Below are positions 48,866 through 57,631 of a stretch of DNA of 64,000 nucleotides, piece by piece (the first letter of the stretch is position 1; each line of letters begins with the position of its first letter). Position numbers and translations under genes: made by a program. Under the pieces are notes generated by a model that was not told the origin of the DNA, searched no databases, and worked only from the letters and a program-made list of their open reading frames with translations. This DNA is from Lachnospiraceae bacterium P6A3. Its GTDB lineage: Bacteria > Bacillota > Clostridia > Lachnospirales > Lachnospiraceae. The DNA lies in the NCBI GenBank assembly GCA_000702085.1, contig JNKP01000004.1, forward strand, positions 248,001 through 312,000. Direction: 5' to 3'.

Positions 48866-49666
48866 TTATGATGAGAGCAGGATTCTGTCGTTATCCAGTT
48901 CTTCTCCGACTTTGTTCTTAAACTTTTCGATAAGGTCTTTGGGTGAGAGTGCACTCCTTTCCTCACCGCTTACATCCAAAACAATATGTCCGTCATTCAT
49001 AAGCAGGGTTCTGTTTCCTATACTTAGTGCCTGCTTCATATTATGAGTGATCATGAGGCAGGTTATGTGCCCTTCTTTGACAATGCTCTGTGTCAGTTCT
49101 ATTACTTTATCTGCGGTTCCGGGATCGAGAGCGGCGGTATGTTCATCAAGAAGCAGGATCTTGGGAGTAACTATGGTGGCCATAAGAAGAGTAAGGGCCT
49201 GTCTTTGTCCTCCGGATAACAGTCCTACCGGATCCTTCATCCTGTCTTCCAGTCCCATTCCCAGTTTTGAGAGCTGTTCTCTGAATCTATCTTTGTCTTT
49301 TGCGGAGATCCTGCTGAAGGGGGATGTTCCTTCCGAAGATCTCAGGTATGCAAGGGCAAGGTTTTCTTCGATGGTCATGGATGGAGCGGTGCCTTTAAGG
49401 GGATCCTGGAACATTCTTCCTATGACGCGGCTTCTTTTATGCTCCTTCAGATAGGTGATATCCTTGCCACCGAGAATGATCAATCCTTTATCTACAAAAA
49501 AAGATCCTGCGATGGCATTGAAAAGAGTGGATTTTCCCGCTCCGTTTGATCCGATGATGGTAATGAAATCACCGTCTTCAACATTCAGGGACAGGTTGCT
49601 GATCGCCTTTTTTTCGTTTACCGTACCGGGAGCAAAGGTTTTGCTGATATTCCTGATCTCAAGCAT
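48866..49666 (-). CDS. ABC importer ATP-binding protein (TrpZ-like)
   Basis: 266 residues from ATG 49666, chosen because GGAGGA lies just upstream on the minus strand; longer in-frame starts lie inside the permease gene. Walker A GSNGAGKST, Q-loop MFQDPLKG, signature LLSGGQRQALTL, Walker B ILLLDEHTAALD and MITHN are complete. Third gene of the binding-protein/permease/ATPase cassette, overlapping the permease by 8 bases. Confidence 0.93.
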   Translation of the reverse strand: MLEIRNISKTFAPGTVNEKKAISNLSLNVEDGDFITIIGSNGAGKSTLFNAIAGSFFVDKGLIILGGKDITYLKEHKRSRVIGRMFQDPLKGTAPSMTIEENLALAYLRSSEGTSPFSRISAKDKDRFREQLSKLGMGLEDRMKDPVGLLSGGQRQALTLLMATIVTPKILLLDEHTAALDPGTADKVIELTQSIVKEGHITCLMITHNMKQALSIGNRTLLMNDGHIVLDVSGEERSALSPKDLIEKFKNKVGEELDNDRILLSS

Positions 49667-50594
49667 TTTCTTTGTCCTCCTTTCCCGATAAGACTTTTGT
49701 TGCCTGATGCTTTTTCCGCAGGAAGCGTATTTGTTCCTTGATGGTGGGGAAAGCAATCGCAAATGCTACCACAAGTGCCGTTACGAGTTTGAGGCCCTGT
49801 ATCGGAATTTTCCTTGTTTTGAGCACGATGGCATAGATAACGCGATAGATAATGGAGCCTGATACTGCGGCGATTGCACCCTTGATCACGGTTTTCTTGC
49901 CGAGGATGGTTTCGCCTATGATAAGACATGCAAGTGCAATGACCACAATTCCGGTTCCGCTGTTAATATCGACGGTATTCTGATATTGCCCGACCATGGC
50001 TCCGGAAAGAGCGGTTAGGGAATTGGATACGCATAATCCCACGGTTGTGGTAAACCTGGGATTTACGGAAGAAGCCCTGACCATGTCGGAATTGTCGCCG
50101 GTTGCTCTGATGGAAAGGCCGAGCCTGGTTGAAAGAAACCATATCAGCCCTGCGGAAGCCAGAAGCGTAATGATGGCAACGAGCAACATGTCGGAATATG
50201 TTCCCGCAAAAGAAGCCCCTTTTGCGAAGATGGTAAACATGGTGTCTGTTTTGAGGAGATTGACGTTGGAACTCCACCCCATGACCATAAGGTTTATCGT
50301 ATAGAGACCGAAATTGGTGATGATACCTGCCAGAATGGAGGGCACACCGAATATGGTCTGAAGCATGGCCGTAACAAATCCGGCCAAAACGCCTGCTGCC
50401 ATGGCAACCGGAATAGCCAGAAAGGGATTATGTCCCGCAGCAACCCAGGTTACGGAAACGGCTGCGCCCAAAACAAAGCATCCGTCCGTGGTCATGTCTG
50501 CGATATTGAGAATTCTGAAACTCAGGAACAGGGCCAGCGGAATGGGGGCATATAACAGTCCCAGTTCCAAAGCTGTTTTGATGATATAGGCCAA
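49659..50594 (-). CDS. ABC importer permease (BPD_transp_2 type)
   Basis: About 311 residues from a TTG at 50594; GGGAGG lies 7 bases upstream on the minus strand, which rules out the longer reading that would include the ribosome site itself. About eight or nine hydrophobic helices, with the EAA-like loop and LSIRATGDNSDMVRASSVNP, as in branched-chain/ribose-type permeases and the TrpY group. Pairs with the ATPase and binding protein on either side. Confidence 0.9.
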   Translation of the reverse strand: MAYIIKTALELGLLYAPIPLALFLSFRILNIADMTTDGCFVLGAAVSVTWVAAGHNPFLAIPVAMAAGVLAGFVTAMLQTIFGVPSILAGIITNFGLYTINLMVMGWSSNVNLLKTDTMFTIFAKGASFAGTYSDMLLVAIITLLASAGLIWFLSTRLGLSIRATGDNSDMVRASSVNPRFTTTVGLCVSNSLTALSGAMVGQYQNTVDINSGTGIVVIALACLIIGETILGKKTVIKGAIAAVSGSIIYRVIYAIVLKTRKIPIQGLKLVTALVVAFAIAFPTIKEQIRFLRKKHQATKVLSGKEDKENA

Positions 50595-50612
50595 AACAAA
50601 ACCTCCCAAAAT

Positions 50613-50650
50613 AAAAAATATCCGGCTCCCGTAGGAAAGGAAGCCGGATA
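50613..50650 (-). terminator. Attenuating terminator between binding protein and permease
   Basis: On the minus strand TATCCGGCT (50650-50642) pairs with AGCCGGATA (50627-50619), followed by T6. It likely makes the binding protein more abundant than the membrane components. Confidence 0.85.
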
Positions 50651-50665
50651 CTATTATATACCATA

Positions 50666-51661
50666 TCAGTCTTCGGAAGTGGTAACTTCTACGATTTCTC
50701 CGAAAGAAGAAAATACGGAATAATCGATTCCGAGAGCCTCAGCGGTTTCGGTGTTTACGGTAACGATTCCGCCTTCCATGGTGTAGTAATCATTCATGTC
50801 TGCCATTCCCTGAGTGACAGCCTGATAAGCGAGATCTGCGGTCTTGGTTCCGAGAGCGGTGTAGTTAACGCCGCAGGTGGTGAATCCGCCGTTTCTTACG
50901 AAAGAGTCTGCACCGGTGTAGTGAGGGATTCCTGCTGCTGCAAGATCCTCATAGATAGCAAGCTCTGCTGCCATAATAACGTTGTCGGTGGGAGTGAAGA
51001 TGGCATCAACACCCTCGGCAATGAGAGATGAAACTGCAGCAACTACTTCGTCGTTTGTTGAAGCGGTGTACTCGATGTAAGAAGCTCCCTTTTCCTCAAT
51101 GAGATCTTTAGCCTGAGCAATGGGAAGAGCGGAATTTGCTTCTGAAAGTGAATAAAGAAGTCCGATCTTGGAAGCGTCGTTATCTGCAGCGAAGATCATG
51201 TCGATGATGGTTGCGGTATCGAGCATGTCGCTGGTTCCGGTTACATTTTCGATTCCGGCAAGTCCCGCACCTTCGGGATCGGAGATTGCCGCATAAACAA
51301 CGGGGGTACCTGAAGCGGCGGTGCTGGTTGCTGCAACCTGTGCTGCCATGGTTGCGATGGGGATGATAACGTCACATCCGTCCGCAACTGCCTGATCGGA
51401 GATCTGCTTGAGAGTACTCTGATCGTTCTGTCCGGAGTATACGGTATAGGTGATGGTTACGCCGTTAGTCTCTGCAAGAACATCAAGTTCTGCGGTGATG
51501 GCATTTGCAATCTCATCGAGAGATGCATGATCGAGCTGTTTGATAACAGCAACCTTGATCTCGTTATCCGAAGAAGCGGACTGACCGCATCCTGCGAGAG
51601 ATAAGGTCATAAGTGCGGCGCCTGCAAGAGCTGCCGCTTTTTTGAACAAATTCTTTTTCAT
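50666..51661 (-). CDS. ABC importer substrate-binding lipoprotein (TrpX-like)
   Basis: 331 residues. Signal peptide with lipobox LAGC (Cys 25). The mature part is a type-I periplasmic-binding fold of the PF04392 group: EIKVAVIKQLDHASLDEIANAI, GCDVIIPIATMAAQVA, VYAAISDPEGAGL and VDAIFTPTDNVIMAAE. The group includes TrpX, linked to tryptophan or other amino acids; the ligand here is not proven. The divergent neighbour is metY. Confidence 0.92.
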   Translation of the reverse strand: MKKNLFKKAAALAGAALMTLSLAGCGQSASSDNEIKVAVIKQLDHASLDEIANAITAELDVLAETNGVTITYTVYSGQNDQSTLKQISDQAVADGCDVIIPIATMAAQVAATSTAASGTPVVYAAISDPEGAGLAGIENVTGTSDMLDTATIIDMIFAADNDASKIGLLYSLSEANSALPIAQAKDLIEEKGASYIEYTASTNDEVVAAVSSLIAEGVDAIFTPTDNVIMAAELAIYEDLAAAGIPHYTGADSFVRNGGFTTCGVNYTALGTKTADLAYQAVTQGMADMNDYYTMEGGIVTVNTETAEALGIDYSVFSSFGEIVEVTTSED

Positions 51662-51723
51662 AATATCCTTTCTGCCGTAAAGGCACTCCTCAAAAATGAC
51701 GCACTTTAGTACGCTAATGTAAC

Positions 51724-51752
51724 ATATTACAGTCAGAAGCCCTGTTCGTCAA
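51724..51752 (-). promoter_or_regulatory. Promoter of the ABC importer operon
   Basis: TTGACG (51752-51747) and TAATAT (51729-51724) with spacer 17 on the minus strand. Confidence 0.7.
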
Positions 51753-51760
51753 ATATTTCC

Positions 51761-51789
51761 TTGATACGTATACCCTGCTGGGCTAAAAT
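51761..51789 (+). promoter_or_regulatory. Promoter of metY, divergent from the ABC importer
   Basis: TTGATA (51761-51766) and TAAAAT (51784-51789), spacer 17. Its -35 is 8 bases from the -35 of the opposite promoter, so one regulator could control both. No S-box or T-box structure was recognised. Confidence 0.65.
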
Positions 51790-51826
51790 AAGAAAAGATT
51801 TTATTCAGGTCTTACAAGGAGGAGAA

Positions 51827-53095
51827 ATGAGACAGGAAACCAAATGTATTCAGGCAGGATATGAACCCAAGAACGGCGAATCCCGTATGATTCCCATAGT
51901 TCAGAGTACTACTTTTAAGTATGACACCAGTGAGGATATGGGAAAACTCTTCGATCTTGAGGCAAGCGGATATTTTTATACCAGACTTCAGAACCCCACC
52001 AATGACTATGTTGCTGCCAAAATCGCGGCACTTGAGGGCGGAACCGCTGCAATGCTTACAAGTTCGGGACAGGCAGCCAATATGTTCGCTGTTTTCAATC
52101 TGGCAACCTGCGGAGACCATGTTATTTCATCCTCATCCATATACGGAGGAACCTTTAACCTCTTCAATGTAACTATGAGAAAGATGGGTATTGATTTTAC
52201 CTTCATTTCTCCCGATTGTACCGAAGAAGAGCTTGAAGCAGCATTCAAACCCAACACCAAGGCGGTTTTCGGCGAAACCATCGCAAACCCCGCTCTTACC
52301 GTATTTGACTTTGAAAAGTTTGCAAATGCAGCACATAAGCACGGAGTTCCCCTTATCGTAGATAACACATTTGCTACTCCCATCAACTGCAGACCCATCG
52401 AGTGGGGAGTTGATATCGTAACTCACTCCACCACCAAATACATGGACGGACATGATGTTGCCGTCGGCGGATGTATCGTAGATTCCGGCAAGTTCGACTG
52501 GATGGCTCATGCCGACAAGTTCCCCGGACTCTGCACTCCCGATGAGAGCTATCACGGAATCACCTATGCCGAGAAGTTCGGTAAAGAAGGCGCATTTATC
52601 ACCAAATGTACCGCTCAGCTTATGAGAGATCTTGGGTGCATCCAGGCTCCTCAGAATGCCTTCTATCTCAACCTCGGACTTGAGTCTCTTGCGGTAAGAA
52701 TGCCCAGACATTGCGAAAATGCGCAGAAGGTCGCAGAGTTCCTTCAGGGCAACGACAAGGTGGCATGGATCACTTATCCCGGACTTAAAGGAGACAAGTA
52801 TTACGAGCTTGCTCAGAAATATATGCCTAACGGTACCTGCGGAGTTATCTCCTTTGGTGTAAAGGGCGGAAGAAAAGCGGCTGAGGACTTCATGAGAAAG
52901 CTCAAAGTCGCAATGATCGCAACTCATGTTGCGGATGCACATACCTGCGTGCTTCATCCCGCTTCTTCAACTCACAGACAGCTTACCGACGAAGAACTGG
53001 TTGCTGCAGGTGTAGGTCCCGATCTTATCAGACTCAGCGTAGGTCTTGAAAATGCGGATGATATTATTGAAGATCTTAAGCAGGCACTTGCCTGA
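51827..53095 (+). CDS. metY: O-acetylhomoserine aminocarboxypropyltransferase (sulfhydrylase)
   Basis: PLP enzyme that makes homocysteine from O-acetylhomoserine and sulfide. The ATG at 51827 with AAGGAGGAG gives 422 residues. The PLP lysine lies in HSTTKYMDGHDVAVGG, with ALTSSGQAANMFAV-type substrate regions and VDNTFATP. A cystathionine gamma-synthase/lyase relative is the alternative, but length and SGYFYTRLQNPTNDYVAAKIAALEGG fit MetY best. Confidence 0.92.
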   Translation: MRQETKCIQAGYEPKNGESRMIPIVQSTTFKYDTSEDMGKLFDLEASGYFYTRLQNPTNDYVAAKIAALEGGTAAMLTSSGQAANMFAVFNLATCGDHVISSSSIYGGTFNLFNVTMRKMGIDFTFISPDCTEEELEAAFKPNTKAVFGETIANPALTVFDFEKFANAAHKHGVPLIVDNTFATPINCRPIEWGVDIVTHSTTKYMDGHDVAVGGCIVDSGKFDWMAHADKFPGLCTPDESYHGITYAEKFGKEGAFITKCTAQLMRDLGCIQAPQNAFYLNLGLESLAVRMPRHCENAQKVAEFLQGNDKVAWITYPGLKGDKYYELAQKYMPNGTCGVISFGVKGGRKAAEDFMRKLKVAMIATHVADAHTCVLHPASSTHRQLTDEELVAAGVGPDLIRLSVGLENADDIIEDLKQALA

Positions 53096-53116
53096 TAAGG
53101 CGAAAGGAGCAGGGCA

Positions 53117-53437
53117 ATGATCGTAACGACTACACCCAGCGTCGAAGGATGCAGGATTGTTGAATATAAGGGAATTGTATTCGGCGAAGTCATAGCCGGA
53201 GTTAACGTGATCAAGGATATGGTTGCCGGACTCTCCAATATATTCGGTGGCCGTTCGACCACGTATGAAGACGAATTGATCCAGGCCAGACAGCAGGCTG
53301 TTAACGAGATGCAGCAGAGAGCTGCACAGATGGGAGCCAATGCGGTTGTCGGTGTGGATATTGATTATGAGGTACTCGGAACAGATAACGGCATGCTCAT
53401 GGTAACCGCAAGCGGTACCGCAGTCGTCGTACAGTGA
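53117..53437 (+). CDS. ybjQ: YbjQ family (UPF0145) protein
   Basis: 106 residues: the [24 protein letters not shown] opening, then [22 protein letters not shown] and [16 protein letters not shown]. This is the YbjQ pentamer-forming family with unknown role, often called heavy-metal-binding on weak grounds. It starts 21 bases after metY with AAAGGAG and is likely in its operon. Confidence 0.92.
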   Translation: MIVTTTPSVEGCRIVEYKGIVFGEVIAGVNVIKDMVAGLSNIFGGRSTTYEDELIQARQQAVNEMQQRAAQMGANAVVGVDIDYEVLGTDNGMLMVTASGTAVVVQ

Positions 53438-53484
53438 TCCCGGACGGGGGATTTCTACAGAAGAATCAATACGGGGTATTTTAT

Positions 53485-54669
53485 ATGGAAAGTGCACAGG
53501 AAGTAAAAAGCAGAATTTTGGAAGTATTTGCCGATAAGTACGGTTCATCCGAAGGAGCAAGGGTTTTCTTTGCCCCGGGAAGAGTCAATCTGATAGGTGA
53601 ACACACCGATTATAACGGCGGACATGTATTTCCCTGTGCTCTTACGATAGGAACATACGGAGCCGTCCGTCTCAGAGATGACAGACAGCTCCGTTTCTAT
53701 TCGATGAATTTCGAAGACAAGGGAGTTATCACTTCATCTCTCGATGAGCTGAAACCTCTTGAAGATAAAAACTGGACCGCATACCCCAAGGGAATGATCT
53801 GGGCTTTCGGAGAAAAGGGATATCAGGTCTCAAAAGGCTTTGACCTGGTTCTTTACGGAAATATTCCCAACGGATCCGGGCTGTCTTCGTCCGCATCTGT
53901 CGAAGTTCTCACCGGTTATTTCCTTCGCGAGCTGTTCGGATTTGACGGCATTACCAATCAGGATATAGCTCTTATCGGACAGTTCTCGGAAAATAAATAT
54001 AACGGCGTTAACTGCGGAATTATGGATCAGTTTGCCATTGCAATGGGCAAAAAGGACAACGCCATTTTTCTGGATACCGCAACGCTTCAGTATGAATATG
54101 CACCCGTGGTTCTCCATGATGCTAAACTCGTGATCGTCTGCTCAAACAAAAAGAGAGGACTCGGCGACTCCAAGTACAACGAAAGACGTGCAGAGTGTGA
54201 GAAGGCTCTTTCCGAAATAAAAACCTTCCTTGATGTTAAGACCCTCGGAGATCTTGACGAAGCCACCTTCGGCAAATTCGAATCCCTTATCAAGGATGAG
54301 GTAAGAGTCAGAAGGGCAAGACATGCCGTTTATGAAAACAGAAGAACCGTTTCGGCGGTAGAGGCATTAAAGAGAGGGGATCTGAAACATTTCGGTCAGC
54401 TTATGAACGCATCCCACGAATCCCTTAGGGATGATTATGAGGTAACGGGTATAGAACTCGATACTCTTGTGGATGCTGCGAGAAAAGTTCCCGGAGTTAT
54501 CGGTGCCAGAATGACGGGTGCCGGATTCGGCGGATGCACCGTAAATATCGTAAAAGAATCATCCGTGGATGAATTCATTGAGAAAGTCGGTGAAGAATAT
54601 CTGAATAAGATAGGATACGCCGCCGATTTCTATGTCGTTGATATCGGCGACGGCCCGAGTGAGATCTGA
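53485..54669 (+). CDS. galK: Galactokinase
   Basis: First step of the Leloir pathway, galactose to galactose-1-P. The ATG at 53485 gives 394 residues. The GHMP signature GRVNLIGEHTDYNGG is near residue 35, the ATP motif GNIPNGSGLSSSASVEV is present, and a C-terminal TGAGFGGCTVNIV. No galE or galT is seen in the window. A four-base G run upstream is a weak ribosome site. Its stop lies inside an 18-base palindrome shared with the convergent gene. Confidence 0.95.
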   Translation: MESAQEVKSRILEVFADKYGSSEGARVFFAPGRVNLIGEHTDYNGGHVFPCALTIGTYGAVRLRDDRQLRFYSMNFEDKGVITSSLDELKPLEDKNWTAYPKGMIWAFGEKGYQVSKGFDLVLYGNIPNGSGLSSSASVEVLTGYFLRELFGFDGITNQDIALIGQFSENKYNGVNCGIMDQFAIAMGKKDNAIFLDTATLQYEYAPVVLHDAKLVIVCSNKKRGLGDSKYNERRAECEKALSEIKTFLDVKTLGDLDEATFGKFESLIKDEVRVRRARHAVYENRRTVSAVEALKRGDLKHFGQLMNASHESLRDDYEVTGIELDTLVDAARKVPGVIGARMTGAGFGGCTVNIVKESSVDEFIEKVGEEYLNKIGYAADFYVVDIGDGPSEI

Positions 54670-55272
54670 TCAGATCTCGTCCAGGGATTTTAAGATGATA
54701 TTTTTACTGGATGAATTAAGAGTCTCTGCGGTCTTTTTCAGATTTTCGATCTTTTCCGGTTCATTGTTGTCCCGGTAGTAAACCGCAAGCTTTCTGTAAG
54801 CGGATGTGATGTCCGCACGGATTCTGACCTGCTCTTCCAAAAGAGGTATGGCTTCATTGGTATACCCGTTTTCCCACAGTCTGTCCGCCCATTTCTGAAT
54901 AGTCTGAACCAGAAGGGTATATCTGTCGTCATATTCCGAAAGAAGCTTTAAATTGGCAACGCCGTATTTGAGCTTAAGATCCGTATTTGTAAATCCTGTC
55001 AGATTAACGATCTTTTCATTTGCAAGTTCACCCAGAAGCTCCCTGCATTCGGCAATTTCTGGATCGTCTTTCATGACATCCATGGGAAAAGAAGACATAT
55101 CGGGCTTAACGTATACCAGATCGTCGAGAGGCTTTCTGCGGACATCGTTGGCCTTACGCTCTCTTTCCCAAAAAGCTTTCTCGGTATTTTCCTCGATCCT
55201 TCTGTTTCGTCTGATATTGTGTCTGACGAGGAGGATGAAGATTATGAAACTTGCAAAAACAGGATACTTCAT
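54670..55272 (-). CDS. Membrane-anchored helical (TPR-like) protein, unknown
   Basis: 200 residues, convergent with galK. One N-terminal hydrophobic helix (about 3-17), then a basic/charged stretch (HNIRRNRRIEENTEKAFWERERK) and a helical region with TPR-like pairs (KWADRLWENGYTNEAIPLLEEQVRI, then AYRKLAVYYRDNNEPEKIENLKK). No family recognised. It and the small plus-strand gene at 55316 share the control region 55273-55315. Confidence 0.7.
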   Translation of the reverse strand: MKYPVFASFIIFILLVRHNIRRNRRIEENTEKAFWERERKANDVRRKPLDDLVYVKPDMSSFPMDVMKDDPEIAECRELLGELANEKIVNLTGFTNTDLKLKYGVANLKLLSEYDDRYTLLVQTIQKWADRLWENGYTNEAIPLLEEQVRIRADITSAYRKLAVYYRDNNEPEKIENLKKTAETLNSSSKNIILKSLDEI

Positions 55273-55280
55273 ACTATAAT
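55251..55280 (+). promoter_or_regulatory. Candidate promoter of the small membrane protein
   Basis: TTGCAA (55251-55256) and TATAAT (55275-55280), spacer 18. Confidence 0.55.
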
Positions 55281-55315
55281 AGTCCCCGATATACGTTTAT
55301 AAAGGGTAATCCGAT

Positions 55316-55423
55316 ATGATGAATTTACACAGTCGTAAAAATAAAAGAATCCTCGCGGCGGCCATAGTCATAATTTTGGCCATTGCAATGATAGTTCCGA
55401 TTATAGCATCTGCCTTTGGCTGA
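55316..55423 (+). CDS. Predicted 35-residue single-pass membrane protein
   Basis: An ATG at 55316 (or 55319) with AAAGGG upstream encodes a basic head (MMNLHSRKNKR) and one hydrophobic helix of about 23 residues ending ASAFG. It has its own promoter candidate at 55251-55280 and sits 34 bases before the next gene. Too small for certain identification; no family recognised. Confidence 0.5.
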   Translation: MMNLHSRKNKRILAAAIVIILAIAMIVPIIASAFG

Positions 55424-55456
55424 TTCAATCAGTGAGGGCGCCGGAGGGTCTACGGA

Positions 55457-55930
55457 ATGAATAATGTAAATGGCGCAGCATCTGCTTGCGCCTCTTTTGA
55501 TATTACGGTATCCGGATATGCGGGTTCATATGGTGCGGCCAAGGCCTGCATCGAAGAAACGAAATGTCCCGACGGCATCCGGGAAGACATCTGGAACAGA
55601 CTTACCGCCTGGGCGGAAAAGATGCTTTCCGCATACGAAACATCCGTAAAAACAGAGAGCATTCATAAGCTTTTGTGGGAGATAGGAGAGAAAAAATACG
55701 GATTTGCCGTAAAGGTCCGGGATATTCCCATTCACCAGGAAGCGGTCGAGATCTGCGAAGCATTGGAGCTGAATATTTATGAGCTTGAGTCTGCGGATCT
55801 TGAAGTAAAGATAAGTGCTTATCCTTATCCGGAAGGATATATCCGGATAGGTGAGATAATACCGGGCAGGGATAAACTCATCATTAACGGTGAGGATGTA
55901 TCCTGCATGAACAGACCCGGTCAAGATTAA
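55457..55930 (+). CDS. Stand-alone protein resembling the C-terminal domain of AIR-synthase-like enzymes
   Basis: 157 residues, strong ribosome site (GGAGGG). The second half reads like the C-terminal domain of PurM/HypE/ThiL-type enzymes: a WEIGEKKYGFAVKV segment, DIPIHQEAVEICEALELNIYELESADLEV, then IGEIIPGRDKLIINGEDVS. The N-terminal ATP-binding half of those enzymes is missing, and the usual Gly-rich loop is replaced. So it may be a decayed or repurposed domain. Placed before an Lrp-type regulator. Confidence 0.6.
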   Translation: MNNVNGAASACASFDITVSGYAGSYGAAKACIEETKCPDGIREDIWNRLTAWAEKMLSAYETSVKTESIHKLLWEIGEKKYGFAVKVRDIPIHQEAVEICEALELNIYELESADLEVKISAYPYPEGYIRIGEIIPGRDKLIINGEDVSCMNRPGQD

Positions 55931-55965
55931 TTTTTTTCATACCTTAAAGGAGTCAGGAGGAAAAA

Positions 55966-56454
55966 ATGGAATTCAGAGAAGAACTGCTTCGTATCATGGA
56001 AAAAAACAGCCGCATGAACACCAAGGAACTGGCGGTGCTTTTAGGAGTTTCCGAAGAAGCGGCGATAAACGAACTCAAGACTCTTGAAGATGAAGGAACC
56101 ATCTGCGGTTACCATACCATGGTCAACTGGGACAATGTTTCCACCGAGAAGGTTACCGCACTTATCGAAGTCAAGGTAACTCCCCAGAGAGGACAGGGTT
56201 TTGATAATATTGCGGAGCGTATATATAACTATCCCGAGGTTGAGAGCGTATACCTCATGGCCGGCGGATATGACCTGATGGTAATCCTTGAGGGCAAGAC
56301 TCTTAAGGAAGTATCCGGATTCGTAACCGAGAAACTTTCCGCACTTGAGACCGTTACCGGAACCGCGACTCACTTTATTCTCAAGAAATATAAAGATCAC
56401 GGAACCATACTCGGTAAGAAAAAAGAAGATACGAGGGAGATTGTAACGCCATGA
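55966..56454 (+). CDS. Lrp/AsnC family transcriptional regulator
   Basis: 162 residues: winged HTH (about 1-60; MEKNSRMNTKELAVLLGVSEE) and the RAM effector domain (about 70-150; VTALIEVKVTPQRGQGFDNIAERI, YLMAGGYDLMVILEG). The family senses amino acids and binds DNA as octamers. Ribosome site GTCAGGAGG. It overlaps the downstream aminotransferase by four bases (ATGA), so it is co-expressed with, and probably controls, that gene. Confidence 0.92.
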   Translation: MEFREELLRIMEKNSRMNTKELAVLLGVSEEAAINELKTLEDEGTICGYHTMVNWDNVSTEKVTALIEVKVTPQRGQGFDNIAERIYNYPEVESVYLMAGGYDLMVILEGKTLKEVSGFVTEKLSALETVTGTATHFILKKYKDHGTILGKKKEDTREIVTP

Positions 56455-57626
56455 GAGAACCTCTTGCAAAAAAAGTCGTCGAAATAAAGCCTTCGGGCAT
56501 CAGAAAATTCTTTGATATAGTAAGCGAAATGAAAGACGCCATTTCACTGGGCGTAGGTGAACCTGACTTCGATACTCCCTGGCATATAAGGGATGAGGGT
56601 ATCTATGCTCTGGAAAAGGGCAGAACCTTTTATACTTCAAATGCCGGACTTAAAGAGCTCAGGGTTGAAATTGCGGCATATCTGAAGCGTACACAGGATC
56701 TTAACTATGATCCCATAAGCGAGATACTTGTTACCGTCGGAGGATCCGAGGGTATCGATGTTGCACTCAGAGCAATGTGCGATCCCGGAGATGAGGTTCT
56801 CATCCCCCAGCCCAGCTATGTATCTTACGAGCCCTGTGCGGTACTGGCGGGTGCCAATCCCGTTATCATTAACCTCAAGCCCGAAAACGAGTTCAGACTC
56901 ACCGCTCAGGAGATTGAGGAGGCTGTTACCGATAAGACCAAGATCCTGGTACTTCCTTTCCCCAACAATCCCACCGGCGCCATCATGGAAAAGAGTGACC
57001 TTGAGGCTATAAGAGAAGTCATTATAAAGCATGACCTCTACGTAATCTCGGACGAGATCTACGGAGAACTTACATACAAGGGAAAGCATGTATCCATCGC
57101 AACCCTTCCCGGCATGAAGGAAAGAACCATTCTTATCAACGGTTTTTCCAAAGCTTACGCAATGACCGGATGGAGACTCGGATATGCCTGCGGTCCCAAG
57201 AATATCCTTGCCCAGATGACCAAGATCCACCAGTTTGCGATCATGTGCGCACCTACAACCAGCCAGTATGCTGCCGTTGAAGCTGTTAAGAACGGTGATC
57301 CCGATATTGCAAGGATGAGAGAAAGCTACAACATGAGAAGAAGATTCCTTCTCAATGCCTTCAGAGAGATGAATATCGAATGCTTTGAGCCCTTCGGAGC
57401 ATTTTACGTATTCCCCTGCATCAAGGAATTCGGCATGACCAGTGATGAATTTGCCACCAGATTCCTGCAGGAAGAGAAAGTCGCAGCCGTTCCCGGAACC
57501 GCATTCGGAGACAGCGGAGAAGGCTATCTGAGAATATCCTATGCATATTCTCTCGAAAGACTTGAAGAAGCTATGAAGAGATTTGCGCACTTTGTCGAGA
57601 AGCTGCGTGCCGAGAAGAACGCTTAA
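56451..57626 (+). CDS. Class I/II PLP aminotransferase (aromatic/aspartate-like)
   Basis: 391 residues. PLP motif INGFSKAYAMTGWRLGYACG with the Schiff-base Lys, and FPNNPTGAIM and VISDEIYGEL upstream. It opens KKVVEIKPSGIRKFFDIVSEMKDAISLGVGEPDFDTPWHI, typical of aromatic-type (AraT/PatA) aminotransferases of Firmicutes. Exact amino acid unknown. Stop is five bases before rsmA. Confidence 0.9.
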   Translation: MREPLAKKVVEIKPSGIRKFFDIVSEMKDAISLGVGEPDFDTPWHIRDEGIYALEKGRTFYTSNAGLKELRVEIAAYLKRTQDLNYDPISEILVTVGGSEGIDVALRAMCDPGDEVLIPQPSYVSYEPCAVLAGANPVIINLKPENEFRLTAQEIEEAVTDKTKILVLPFPNNPTGAIMEKSDLEAIREVIIKHDLYVISDEIYGELTYKGKHVSIATLPGMKERTILINGFSKAYAMTGWRLGYACGPKNILAQMTKIHQFAIMCAPTTSQYAAVEAVKNGDPDIARMRESYNMRRRFLLNAFREMNIECFEPFGAFYVFPCIKEFGMTSDEFATRFLQEEKVAAVPGTAFGDSGEGYLRISYAYSLERLEEAMKRFAHFVEKLRAEKNA

Positions 57627-57631
57627 GACAT

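Noticed and set aside
51662-51826. SAM riboswitch (S-box) before metY
   Set aside because: No conserved S-box core or terminator helix; the space is filled by two divergent promoters.
52133-52957. 274-codon open frame on the minus strand
   Set aside because: Antisense to metY, no ribosome site.
56637-57590. 317-codon open frame on the minus strand
   Set aside because: Antisense to the aminotransferase; codon use and composition are those of a shadow frame.
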